A stretch of 35,218 nt of DNA from Intrasporangiaceae bacterium (GTDB lineage: Bacteria; Actinomycetota; Actinomycetes; Actinomycetales; Dermatophilaceae): the NCBI GenBank assembly GCA_021324575.1, contig JAJPIW010000018.1:1-35218 (forward strand), written 5' to 3'. Every line of letters starts with the position of its first letter. The stretch's first letter is position 1. Positions 15,409 to 23,072 of this stretch are shown here, in pieces. A model generated the notes under the pieces. The model saw only the letters and a list, made by a program, of their open reading frames with translations, was not told the DNA's origin and made no database searches. The position numbers and the translations under genes were made by a program.

Positions 15409-16596
15409 GTGTCTGTGCGAGCTGCCGAGGCGGTGGGCCGCCGCACGACCGGGTCGGCGGTCTCGGTGAGGATCCAGGGGCTGTCGTGCTACTACGAGCG
15501 GACGCATGCGGTCCGGGGGATCGACCTGGCCGTCGAGCCGGGTGAGTTCTTCACCTTGCTCGGGCCCAGTGGATGCGGCAAGTCCACGACGCTGCGGGCC
15601 GTTGCCGGCTTTCAACGCCCGGCGGCGGGCACGATCCACTTCGGCGACCAGGATGTGACTGCGCTCCCGCCCAACCGCCGACCGACCAACTACGTCTTCC
15701 AGAACTACGCCCTGTTCCCGCACATGACCGTGCAGGACAACGTGGAGTACGGTCTTCGCCGCCAGCGGGTCGGCGCTGCGGAGCGCGCCAGGCGCGCTCA
15801 GGAGGAGCTGGACCGCGTCGGAATGTCAGAGCTGGCCGCCCGGCGGCCGGGTCAGCTCTCGGGTGGGCAGCAGCAGCGCGTCGCATTGGCGCGTGCGCTG
15901 GTCAACCGACCTCAGGTGCTGTTGTTGGACGAACCGCTCTCCGCCCTGGACTTCCAGCTGCGCCGACAGCTGCGTGAGCAGCTCAAGAGCATCCAGCGCG
16001 AAGTGGGCACGACGTCGATCTTCGTCACCCATGACCAGGACGAGGCGCTGAGCATGTCCGACCGGATCGGAGTCATGAATGCCGGGCGCATCGAGCAGAC
16101 CGGCACGCCCGAGGACATCTACCTGCATCCCTCCACGCTCTTCGTCGCCCGCTTCGTCGGCAGTGCGAATCTGCTCCCGGGGGAGGTCGTCGCCGTGGGC
16201 GATGGACACCGAACCGTCCGGCTCGACCTCGGGGCCACTTGCTCGGTGCCCAGCGACCAGGGTCGGGTCGGTCAGCGGTGCCATGTCATGGTGCGACCCA
16301 CCGAGCTGCTGGTGGTCCCCACCGGCACGACGAGCGGGTTCACGATCACCGCGACGCTGATCTCCGCGACCTACGTCGGCGACCACTACGAGGTCGGCTT
16401 CCGTCATGCCTCCGGTGTCGAGCTGACCGCCCAGCTGCCCACCCTCAACGGCGCGTCCGGCCACGAGGCGTCCGCGGTCGACCTGACGTGGGACCAGGTC
16501 TCCACGTCCGCAGCCCATCTGATCGTCGAACCGGATCACTTCCAAACCACGACCCCGGACGACTCGCGTCCGGTGGCCAACAGAAAGAGAACGTAA
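15409..16596 (+). CDS. ABC transporter ATP-binding protein, PotA-like
   Basis: The 395-residue ATPase has Walker A GPSGCGKST (52-60), Q-loop FQNYALFPHMT, signature LSGGQQQR (150-157), Walker B LLLDEP (171-176) and the switch His in FVTHDQDEA. The C-terminal third is a TOBE domain (about 260-375) typical of polyamine, iron and sugar importers. It would drive the importer formed by the two permeases and binding protein encoded downstream. The GTG at 15409 has AGGAG nine bases upstream, within an inverted repeat; GTG 15415 is a second option, seven bases after TAGATA. The stop TAA overlaps the next ATG by one base. Confidence 0.93.
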   Translation: MSVRAAEAVGRRTTGSAVSVRIQGLSCYYERTHAVRGIDLAVEPGEFFTLLGPSGCGKSTTLRAVAGFQRPAAGTIHFGDQDVTALPPNRRPTNYVFQNYALFPHMTVQDNVEYGLRRQRVGAAERARRAQEELDRVGMSELAARRPGQLSGGQQQRVALARALVNRPQVLLLDEPLSALDFQLRRQLREQLKSIQREVGTTSIFVTHDQDEALSMSDRIGVMNAGRIEQTGTPEDIYLHPSTLFVARFVGSANLLPGEVVAVGDGHRTVRLDLGATCSVPSDQGRVGQRCHVMVRPTELLVVPTGTTSGFTITATLISATYVGDHYEVGFRHASGVELTAQLPTLNGASGHEASAVDLTWDQVSTSAAHLIVEPDHFQTTTPDDSRPVANRKRT

Positions 16597-16997
16597 TGCC
16601 AGAAGACAAGAGCGCCCCCACGGCTCCGTCCGCTCCGGGAAAGTCCGGCGTCCAGGTCATCAAGATCGACTCGCCGGACATCGTGTGGGAGGACTACGGC
16701 GACCTGCCCGGTGACCGGACACCGGGCAACCCGATGGGCCGGCACGCTCAGGTGTACACCTCCCCCGACGGCAAGGTCACGGTGGGCCTGTGGACGCGTG
16801 ACGCCGACTTCGGTGACCTGCTGGGTGGCGGTCAGTCCTTTGACTTCGTCATCGACGGTGACGTGACGGTCACCGATGCCGACGGCGTCGCGCACAACGC
16901 GACCTCGGGTGACCTTCTCATCTACTCGAACAAGGACAGCGGCACCTGGGAGCAGCCGGGGCCGATCAAGAAGATCTTCATCCACGTCCGGGACTGA
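16596..16997 (+). CDS. Cupin_3 (EutQ/DUF861-like) small protein
   Basis: The 133-residue product has a disordered Pro/Ala N-terminus and a cupin_3-type beta barrel: VTVGLWTRDADFGDLLGGGQSFDFVIDGDVTVTDADG, then SGDLLIYSNKDSGTWEQPGPIKKIFIHVRD. The final GTWE..P..K.I motif is characteristic of the DUF861/EutQ-like cupins, a group that includes ureidoglycine- and ethanolamine-related proteins. The metal-binding His residues of other cupins are not visible, which is common in this group, so it may bind ligand without catalysis. Its place inside an ABC importer operon, between the ATPase and binding protein genes, suggests that it handles the imported compound. Confidence 0.75.
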   Translation: MPEDKSAPTAPSAPGKSGVQVIKIDSPDIVWEDYGDLPGDRTPGNPMGRHAQVYTSPDGKVTVGLWTRDADFGDLLGGGQSFDFVIDGDVTVTDADGVAHNATSGDLLIYSNKDSGTWEQPGPIKKIFIHVRD

Positions 16998-17055
16998 CGA
17001 CACAGCAGTTACCCACTGAGCCGGCGGCCGCCCCACGTCATCGAAACGGAGAGTC

Positions 17056-18219
17056 ATGTCCACTTTCAACCAGCCCAGGTCCCGACGTACGTTCCTTCGG
17101 CAGATGGGTCTCGGGGCCGCCGCACTCGGCGTCGGGGTCAGCGTCGCCGGATGTTCGTCGAAGGGGTCCACCACCGCCAAGACAGGCGGTCTCGGCGCCT
17201 CCTCGCCCGTCACAGGAACCGTGAGATGGGCCGCGAACTCCGGCGAGATCGACCCCAAGGACGTCAAGAGGTTCGAGGCGGCAGCCGGCGTGACGCTCGA
17301 CTACCGCGAGGTGATTGCCGATGCCGACCAGTTCTTCGCCAGCGTCAAGCCGCAGCTCACGGCCGGACTCTCGATCGGCTACGACCTGATCTGTCTCAGC
17401 AGCCAGTACGTCTCGGTGTATGCCGAGCACGACTGGCTGATCAAGCCCGACAGCTCGGCCTTGCCCAACGTCACCAAGAACCTTCTGCCACAGCTGAGCT
17501 CGGTTGCCCACCGGGACATCGCCATCCCCTACGACTACGCACCCCTGGGGCTGGCCTACAGCAAGAAGGACTTCCCGAGTGGACTTCACTCGTGGGGAGA
17601 CCTCCTCTCCAAAGCCGCCCATGGCAAGGTCGGCCTCTACTCGACGCCGATTCCGAACGTGGCGGCGTGGGGGCTGTACCTGAAGTCCCAGGGCAAGATC
17701 GACCATGCCCCGGCGGAGATGACGATCGAGGAGGCCCTCGAGGTGGTGGCCTTCCTGAAGCCGTACATCCGCAGCGGCCAGCTGCTGACGACCCAGGGTG
17801 AGAATGCCGTTCAGAAGCTCGCGAGCGGGGACCTCTTCGCAGCCGTGGCACCTCCGGTCAACGTCGCCGAGGTCGACCCGGTCACCGTGGGCTTCGCCGT
17901 TCCGACCGAGGGGGCACCGGCATACGTCGACCGCCTTGCGATCCCCAAGGGGGCGGCGAACCCGCGGGCCGCAGAGGCGCTGATCGACTGGTGGTTCCAG
18001 CCGGAGAACGCTGCCAGCTTCTGCAAGTACACCCTGCAGTACCCCTACGCGCGGGGCGTCAAGGACGTGTTGGCCAAGACCGACCCCAAGCTCGCGGACA
18101 ACCCGATCATCTTCCCCGGCGAGGACGTCCTGAACCGCCTTTTCCCGTACCCGCCCCCTTGGTCCGACAACGAGCGTGCCAGCCTGTCCCGGGCATGGAC
18201 GGCCGTGATCAGTGGCTGA
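17056..18219 (+). CDS. Tat-exported lipoprotein, PotD-like ABC substrate-binding protein
   Basis: The 387-residue protein carries a twin-arginine signal (SRRTFLRQMG, R10-R11) and lipobox VAGC with the lipid-modified Cys at 33, so it is folded in the cytoplasm and anchored outside. The mature part resembles spermidine/putrescine-binding proteins (bacterial SBP type 1/8): VRWAANSGEIDPKDVKRFEAA, YDLICLSSQYVSVYAEHDWL, IPYDYAPLGLAYSKKDF and a late PAYVDRLAIPKGAANPRAAEALIDWWF segment. The ligand is likely a polyamine or other small amine, but this is inferred from the family only. The ATG at 17056 follows GGAGAG. Its stop overlaps the next gene by eight bases. Confidence 0.9.
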   Translation: MSTFNQPRSRRTFLRQMGLGAAALGVGVSVAGCSSKGSTTAKTGGLGASSPVTGTVRWAANSGEIDPKDVKRFEAAAGVTLDYREVIADADQFFASVKPQLTAGLSIGYDLICLSSQYVSVYAEHDWLIKPDSSALPNVTKNLLPQLSSVAHRDIAIPYDYAPLGLAYSKKDFPSGLHSWGDLLSKAAHGKVGLYSTPIPNVAAWGLYLKSQGKIDHAPAEMTIEEALEVVAFLKPYIRSGQLLTTQGENAVQKLASGDLFAAVAPPVNVAEVDPVTVGFAVPTEGAPAYVDRLAIPKGAANPRAAEALIDWWFQPENAASFCKYTLQYPYARGVKDVLAKTDPKLADNPIIFPGEDVLNRLFPYPPPWSDNERASLSRAWTAVISG

Positions 18220-19243
18220 TGGACGAGCAAGAAGGGGCCGACCTCGGCGTCTGTCGCCCCTCCTGCTCGTGGCCCCGGCGGCGATCTGGTTGGTCGTCTT
18301 CTTCCTCGCGCCGCTGGTGCAGGTCGTTCGGCTGTCGTTCAGCGCCGACGAGTTCGGCCTGACCGCGAAGGGCTGGTCGCTGGGCAGCTACACGGCTGCT
18401 CTCGGGGCCTTCCTGCCGAATCTGGCGAACTCGCTGACGATCGGACTGCTCGCCACGACGGTGGCCTTTCTGGTCGGGGTGCCGCTGGCATACGGCATCT
18501 CCTTCTACGGAGGGCGGCGGCGAGCACTTCTCCTCTTTCTGGCCGTGGCGCCCTTCCTGACCAGCTATCTGGTTCGAGTGATCTCGTGGCAGACGCTCCT
18601 CGGTGCCAGTGGACCGGTGTTGGGCCCGTTGAAGTCGCTCGGTCTCGTGGGCGACAGGTTCGTGGTGATGGGCACCTCGTTCTCGGTGGTGGCCGGGCTC
18701 TCCTACCAGCTCATCCCATTCGTCATCCTCCCGTCGTATGCCGCGTTCCAGCGGGTCGATCGCGACCTGTGCGCCGCTGCCGCGGACCTGTACTCCGGCC
18801 GATGGGGGGCGCGTGGGGCCGTGCTCGGGTCGGTCCTGGGGCTGGCCGTCGGGATGCTGGCGGTCTACACCCTGAGCGGCCGACGGCTCGACCTCTCTCC
18901 GACAGCTGCCCTGGCCCTGCTCGCCTTTGCCATGGTGGGGGCCCTGGTGGCCGCGTCGGTGACCGAGAGCTTCCTCCACGTGGTCCTCCCGTTGAGCGTC
19001 CCCGGCCTGACCGCTGCGGGGGTGCTCACCTTCATCCCGGCGCTGGGTGACTACGTCAACGCCGCCCTCCTCGGCAACGTTCGGACGCAGATGCTGGGAA
19101 ACGTGATCCAGACCAAGTTCCTCACCGAGCTCGACTACGCCGGGGCGGCCGCCCTGTCCTCGCTTCTCCTCGCGATCACCCTCGCCATCTTGGGTCTCTA
19201 CCTGCATCGCCTGCGCGGGACCGCGGTGTTGGACCTTGTCTAG
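18212..19243 (+). CDS. ABC transporter permease, PotB-like, with a two-helix insertion
   Basis: The 343-residue permease has the PotB/binding-protein-dependent transport fold: first helix 15-38, then SLGSYTAAL, NSLTIGLLATTVAFLVGVPLAYGI, YLVRVISWQTLLG and, at the end, LPLSVPGLTAAGVLTFIPALGDYVNAALLG. It is about 55 residues longer than usual. The extra part (residues 195-252) lies exactly inside the EAA coupling loop, between CAAAADLY and SFLHVVLPLSVPGL. It contains two hydrophobic segments (about 202-222 and 231-250), so the ATPase-contact loop appears to be split by a helical hairpin. The reading frame is intact. The GTG at 18212 overlaps the binding-protein stop, and the end overlaps the next permease gene. 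Confidence 0.87.
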   Translation: MADGRARRGRPRRLSPLLLVAPAAIWLVVFFLAPLVQVVRLSFSADEFGLTAKGWSLGSYTAALGAFLPNLANSLTIGLLATTVAFLVGVPLAYGISFYGGRRRALLLFLAVAPFLTSYLVRVISWQTLLGASGPVLGPLKSLGLVGDRFVVMGTSFSVVAGLSYQLIPFVILPSYAAFQRVDRDLCAAAADLYSGRWGARGAVLGSVLGLAVGMLAVYTLSGRRLDLSPTAALALLAFAMVGALVAASVTESFLHVVLPLSVPGLTAAGVLTFIPALGDYVNAALLGNVRTQMLGNVIQTKFLTELDYAGAAALSSLLLAITLAILGLYLHRLRGTAVLDLV

Positions 19244-20072
19244 GCGAGCTCCCGCAGAGGGCCTGGCCGTCCGCCTGTATGCCGCACTGGCCATCCTGCT
19301 GATGTTCGCGCCGGTCCTGGTGATGATCAGGTACTCGCTCAACGACTCCGGCACACGCTTCAACTACGTGCTCCACCGGTTCTCGGTGGACGCGTGGATG
19401 CATCCGCTCGACGTCCCGCAGCTCGGCCTCGCCATCCGCAACAGCCTGACCGTGGCGGTGATCGCCTCACTGCTGGCGGTGCTCCTGGGGACACCGTTCG
19501 GATATGCCCTCGGTCGGTATCGCTTCCGGGGCAAGTCGATGGCCTCGAGTCTCACCTTCCTCCCGCTGGCCACGCCCGAGATCGTGATGGGTGCTGGGCT
19601 GCTCACCGTCTCCGTGGCGTCGGCGAGCACGGCACCCTTCAAGACGCTGCTCCCGGAGGGGCTGCTCTACCCCCTCGGCATGGTCACCGTCGTGATCGCC
19701 CACGCCACACTGGGACTCAGCTTCGTCATCATCAACGTGCGGGCCCGCGTCGACCGGGAGACACTCGTCCTGGAGGAGGCGGCCAAGGACCTGGGAGCGA
19801 TCGCGCCCACGGTGTTCCGCACGATCTGGCTTCCCGCGCTGTGGCCGGGCGTGGTCTCCGGGGGCCTGCTGGTGTTCGCCATCTCCCTCGACGACTTCGT
19901 GCTCACCAACTTCACCGCGGGCTCGACCGTGATGTTCCCGACGTGGGCCTACGGACTGCTCCGGCGCGAGCTCCCGCCCCAGGTGGACGTCGTCGGAGTC
20001 ATGATGTTCGCCGTCTCACTGGTGGCCGTCATCGCGGCGGGCGCTCTCGGACGACGTCGTGGCGTCCGGTGA
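19236..20072 (+). CDS. ABC transporter permease, PotC-like
   Basis: The 278-residue permease has six predicted helices and an intact EAA loop, EEAAKDLGAIAPTVFRTIWLP (about 180-200), followed by VVSGGLLVFAISLDDFVLTNF, which is typical of PotC. It pairs with the upstream PotB-like permease to form the channel. I accept the TTG start at 19236, which overlaps the end of the previous gene by eight bases and gives the usual short basic N-terminus; no better start exists before the first helix. There is no terminator before the GntR gene 62 bp downstream. Confidence 0.88.
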   Translation: MSRRAPAEGLAVRLYAALAILLMFAPVLVMIRYSLNDSGTRFNYVLHRFSVDAWMHPLDVPQLGLAIRNSLTVAVIASLLAVLLGTPFGYALGRYRFRGKSMASSLTFLPLATPEIVMGAGLLTVSVASASTAPFKTLLPEGLLYPLGMVTVVIAHATLGLSFVIINVRARVDRETLVLEEAAKDLGAIAPTVFRTIWLPALWPGVVSGGLLVFAISLDDFVLTNFTAGSTVMFPTWAYGLLRRELPPQVDVVGVMMFAVSLVAVIAAGALGRRRGVR

Positions 20073-20134
20073 CGGGGCCCACCGAGGTGTGGTCAAATAC
20101 TAAAGTGTCAGTGCGGGTATCAGGAGGGCGTCAG

Positions 20135-20800
20135 GTGGCCGCTTCGAAAGGACCCACCGAAGTCGTTCCTTCGCGCCGTGGCCTGAGCGCCAGGGACACG
20201 GCATACGAGGTCCTGCGCGATCGGATCATCTCGTTGGACATCGCTCCCGGCGTGCCGCTGGACGAGTCCGTTCTCTCCCGTGAGCTGGGCCTGGGGCTAA
20301 CCCCGATCAGGGACGCCATCAAGCGGCTGGCGCTGGAGCACCTGGCCGTGGTCCATCCCCGCCGAGGTACGTTCGCCACCGAGGTGAACCTGGGGGACGA
20401 ACGCTGGTTGAGCGAGGCCCGCCTCGCGCTCGAAGGACTCGCCGCAGAGCTCGCGGCCTCCCGGGCGACGACCGCCGACCGTGAGGAGCTGATGCGGCAC
20501 GCCGACGCGCTCGGGCGTGAGCACACCGCGACCGGCGTGAACGAGCACGACGCGTCCTTCCACCGCGCGCTGTACCGAGCCGCACACAACCCGTTCATCG
20601 AGGTGACCCTCAACCAGTATCTGAACCTGAGCCTCCGACTCTGGTACTACTGCCAGGCGGGCACCGGACGGACCCACGAACCCGACAAGCTGCCGGTGGC
20701 GGTCGTCGCAGCCATCCTCGAGATGGACGGCAAGCGGGCCCGCGCCCACATCGAGGAGCACCTCAGGCGATCGTCGGCCGACCTCCGTGCGGTGATGTAG
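20135..20800 (+). CDS. GntR-family regulator, FadR subfamily (FCD domain)
   Basis: The 221-residue protein has an N-terminal winged helix (about 20-85; AYEVLRDRIISLDIAPGVPLDESVLSRELG, then TPIRDAIKRLALEHLAVVHPRRGTFA) and a C-terminal all-helical FCD ligand-binding domain (about 90-215) with the usual HDASFHRALYRAAHNPF metal-site segment. FadR-type regulators respond to small carboxylates or amines and usually repress their neighbours. It closes the ABC operon and probably regulates it, perhaps through the inverted repeat at 15378-15399. The GTG at 20135 was chosen because AGGAGGG lies six bases upstream. A TAAAGT box at 20101 may give it a promoter of its own. Confidence 0.9.
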   Translation: MAASKGPTEVVPSRRGLSARDTAYEVLRDRIISLDIAPGVPLDESVLSRELGLGLTPIRDAIKRLALEHLAVVHPRRGTFATEVNLGDERWLSEARLALEGLAAELAASRATTADREELMRHADALGREHTATGVNEHDASFHRALYRAAHNPFIEVTLNQYLNLSLRLWYYCQAGTGRTHEPDKLPVAVVAAILEMDGKRARAHIEEHLRRSSADLRAVM

Positions 20801-20817
20801 GACCGGGAGACCCCTGG

Positions 20818-22344
20818 CTAGGGCTGCTCGCGGTCCCGGTCGCCGATGTCCTCCCGTATGCCGCGGGCCTTCAGCGCGAGCCACAGCTCGGTCTGGGTGT
20901 CCACGGTCTCCGGGCCGCGGCCGAGGAGCTGGGTGATCCGCTGCATACGGTGCCGGACCGTGTGGCGATGGACGCCCAGCCGCTCGGAGCAGGCAGCCAC
21001 CGACCGCTCCTCCGCGAACCACGCGTGGAGCGTCGCAATGAGCGCGGCCGAGTTCTCCGCGGCGTCGAGTGGTGCCAGCACGGCGTCCGAGAACGCGCGT
21101 AGATAGTCGGGGTCCGCGACGGTGAGGAGGAACTCGTGGGCGGCGCCGTCGACGTACTCGACGATGGTCCCGGTGTGTTGGCTGGTCGCCAGCGCCGAGT
21201 GCGCCTGTCGCATCGAGCGCCCGGCAAGGCCCGGCCGCACGGCCGTCCCGATACCGGTCGGCACCTCGAACCGGTAGCCGGCCACGACCACGCGCGGGTC
21301 GCCCAGCGCGATCACCTCCACCACCCGGTCGCGCCGCCGGACGAACGGCGTCCCCAGCGAGATGGTGAGGTCGGCCAGGATCTCCTCGGCCTGCTGCTCG
21401 CTCGGCGCCTGGATCGCGATCGCGCGAAGCTCCACGGCCTTGATGCCGAGCGCCTTGAGCTGGGCGGTCGCCTTGGGCTCGTCGTCGATGCTGAGCAGCC
21501 TGGCGAGCTGGTTGGCGCGGGTCCGACGTTGCGGCTCGTCGAGGAGCCAGCGGCGCTCGAACTCCAGGGCCAACAACGACAGGAGCGTCGGGACGGCCAG
21601 GTCGGCGGACTGGCCGGCACGGCCGATCCGGGCCAGATACCCGGCATGGCGGGTGGCGCCCACCGTCGTGACGATGGCTTCTCCGGCCGTGGTCTGGACG
21701 TGCCGCGCCTCGATGGTGAGTGGCTTGAGGTCGGCGGCTCCCTCGGCGATGGCGGCGGTCACCTCGCCCGGGAAGGACACCGAGCTCGCGAGCACACGCG
21801 CCCGGCGATCGAGCACGAAGGCGTCCTCCCCGGTGGCGCTCTTCCAGGCCGTCACCAGCCCGGCCAGCCCGCGCTCGCCGGCGGCCACCTTGGTCAGCCG
21901 GCGCTGGAGCTCGGAGGACTGCTCGAGCACCTGGCGGTCACGTTCGGAGTGGGCGGCGAAGATCGCCTTGCTGACGGCGATGAACGGGGTGAACTCGGGG
22001 ACTTCGATGATGGGTACGTCATGATGGGCGGCTGCCCGCAGCAGCGCACCGGGCAGCTTGTCGTGCCGTTCGCCCGGACCGATACCCACGGCGAGGGCAG
22101 CGGCCCCTCGCCGGGCGACCTCATCGACGTAGGTCGCCCACTCCTCGTCGCCGTCCCCCAGGAGTGACCCGGTGGTCATGAGGAACTCGCCGCCCTCGAG
22201 GAGCTCGGCGGCGTGGAGGACCTCGGAGACGTGGGCGCCCTCGATCGGTCGGCCGAGTCCGGCCTCGCCCGCGCGGACCTTCAGACCCAGCGCAGAGATC
22301 GCGACGATGTCGGATACCCGGACGCGGGGGACGTCAGGTTCCAT
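20818..22344 (-). CDS. PucR-family transcriptional regulator
   Basis: The 508-residue protein has an N-terminal PucR domain (about 8-130; VRVSDIVAISALGLKVRAGE, EFLMTTGSLL, VPIIEVPEFTPF), a GGDEF-like central part and a C-terminal PucR-type HTH_30 (about 440-495; ERSVAACSERLGVHRHTVRHRMQRI). PucR-type regulators activate purine catabolism in Bacillus and amine or amino acid pathways in actinobacteria. The ATG at 22344 follows AAGGAG. It converges on the GntR gene with a 17-bp gap. The nucleoside phosphorylase gene ppnP lies upstream on the same strand, separated by a strong hairpin. Confidence 0.9.
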   Translation of the reverse strand: MEPDVPRVRVSDIVAISALGLKVRAGEAGLGRPIEGAHVSEVLHAAELLEGGEFLMTTGSLLGDGDEEWATYVDEVARRGAAALAVGIGPGERHDKLPGALLRAAAHHDVPIIEVPEFTPFIAVSKAIFAAHSERDRQVLEQSSELQRRLTKVAAGERGLAGLVTAWKSATGEDAFVLDRRARVLASSVSFPGEVTAAIAEGAADLKPLTIEARHVQTTAGEAIVTTVGATRHAGYLARIGRAGQSADLAVPTLLSLLALEFERRWLLDEPQRRTRANQLARLLSIDDEPKATAQLKALGIKAVELRAIAIQAPSEQQAEEILADLTISLGTPFVRRRDRVVEVIALGDPRVVVAGYRFEVPTGIGTAVRPGLAGRSMRQAHSALATSQHTGTIVEYVDGAAHEFLLTVADPDYLRAFSDAVLAPLDAAENSAALIATLHAWFAEERSVAACSERLGVHRHTVRHRMQRITQLLGRGPETVDTQTELWLALKARGIREDIGDRDREQP

Positions 22345-22416
22345 CGGCGGTCACTCCTTCGGTCTCGTGGTCGGGAACACCAGACGAGGACACCGTACCC
22401 AGTGGCAAACGCGCCG

Positions 22417-22460
22417 GGCGGGCTTCGGCGCGTCGAGGAGCCGACGCGTGGAAGCCCGCC
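22417..22460 (-). terminator. Large hairpin between ppnP and the PucR gene
   Basis: An outer 10-bp stem (22417-22426 with 22451-22460) continues, after one mismatch and a G-U pair, into a 7-bp stem (22429-22435 with 22442-22448) with a six-base loop. It starts 18 bp after the ppnP stop codon and probably terminates or attenuates its transcript before the PucR gene. Confidence 0.65.
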
Positions 22461-22477
22461 TCGCCCGCCATGGCCGG

Positions 22478-22759
22478 TCAGGTGTACAGGCAGATGTAGG
22501 CGCTCTCCTCCAGGATGCGGACGGCGAACTGCAGCCCGCTGTCGATCTCGAACGACTCGCCCTCACCGAACGGCACGAACTCGTCGCTGCCAGGCAGCTT
22601 GGCCTCCCAGGCTCCGCGGGTCAGGATCATCCACTCGCGCGTGGGAACGTCGAACGTCCACTCGCCCACCTGCATGACGCCGGCCGTGAACTTGCCCTGG
22701 GAGTTCTCGAACTCCAGGCTGCGGACCTGTCCGTCGAAGTACTCATTCGTTGTGATCAC
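22478..22759 (-). CDS. ppnP: Pyrimidine/purine nucleoside phosphorylase PpnP
   Basis: The 93-residue single-domain cupin matches PpnP (DUF1255), a small enzyme that phosphorolyses several purine and pyrimidine nucleosides. Family landmarks are the start NEYFDGQVRSLEF, GVMQVGEWTFDVPTREWM, then LPGSDEFVPFGEGESFEIDSGLQFAVRI and the end SAYICLYT. The length equals the family norm. The start is GTG at 22759, with GAGGA nine bases upstream. Together with the PucR regulator it suggests local nucleoside or purine metabolism. Confidence 0.92.
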   Translation of the reverse strand: MITTNEYFDGQVRSLEFENSQGKFTAGVMQVGEWTFDVPTREWMILTRGAWEAKLPGSDEFVPFGEGESFEIDSGLQFAVRILEESAYICLYT

Positions 22760-23072
22760 GTGTTCAGTTCCTCTCGTGAAAGCGTAGGTAGCGACGTGGA
22801 CGCTAGGAGCAGGGGACCGCTCACTTCAATGTCCGGCGGGGTGAATGTTCATGGACGGATCGGCCTGGGGGGACAATTGCGCGTGTTCCCCGTCACACGC
22901 GCGTCGGCCTCACGGCCCCTGTGGCCGGCCGGGCGAAGGATCGCTGCAAAGTTGGCCGCCGGGGCCAAAGGCGGCACCTCGATGACCTGCATATCCTCTC
23001 GCCACTGGTCAGCCTCGGCACCCGACCTCCGACACGAGATCGCCGGCATACGCCGGCAGGCAGGAGACCCAG
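22760..23072. other. Divergent intergenic region between ppnP and the Dpp-type operon
   Basis: This 313-bp gap has no credible gene. It must hold the promoters for both directions. Visible elements are a perfect inverted repeat at 22879-22902, a GACAAT -10-like box at 22872, one copy of the dispersed GTATGCCG motif at 23045, and the AGGAG for the next gene at 23062. Confidence 0.6.
22879..22902. promoter_or_regulatory. Inverted repeat, possible operator
   Basis: Arms GCGCGTGT and ACACGCGC are perfect complements around eight bases (TCCCCGTC). The repeat lies just after a GACAAT box in the divergent promoter region, so a regulator site for the Dpp-type operon or ppnP is plausible. The bound protein is not known; PucR is a candidate by proximity only. 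Confidence 0.4.

Noticed and set aside
13775-17417. 3.6-kb stretch without the GTATGCC motif as a sign of recent transfer
   Set aside because: With about 37 copies at one per kb, one gap of this size is expected by chance, so it is not evidence by itself.
13832-22800. Genomic island inserted at tRNA-Ala
   Set aside because: There is no integrase and no second copy of the tRNA 3' end, and the tRNA has its own intact terminator. The genes downstream use the same codons and mostly carry the dispersed motif.
22842-22851. TGAATGTTCA as an operator upstream of the Dpp-type operon
   Set aside because: The arms are only four bases long, so it is likely by chance; the repeat at 22879-22902 is a better candidate.
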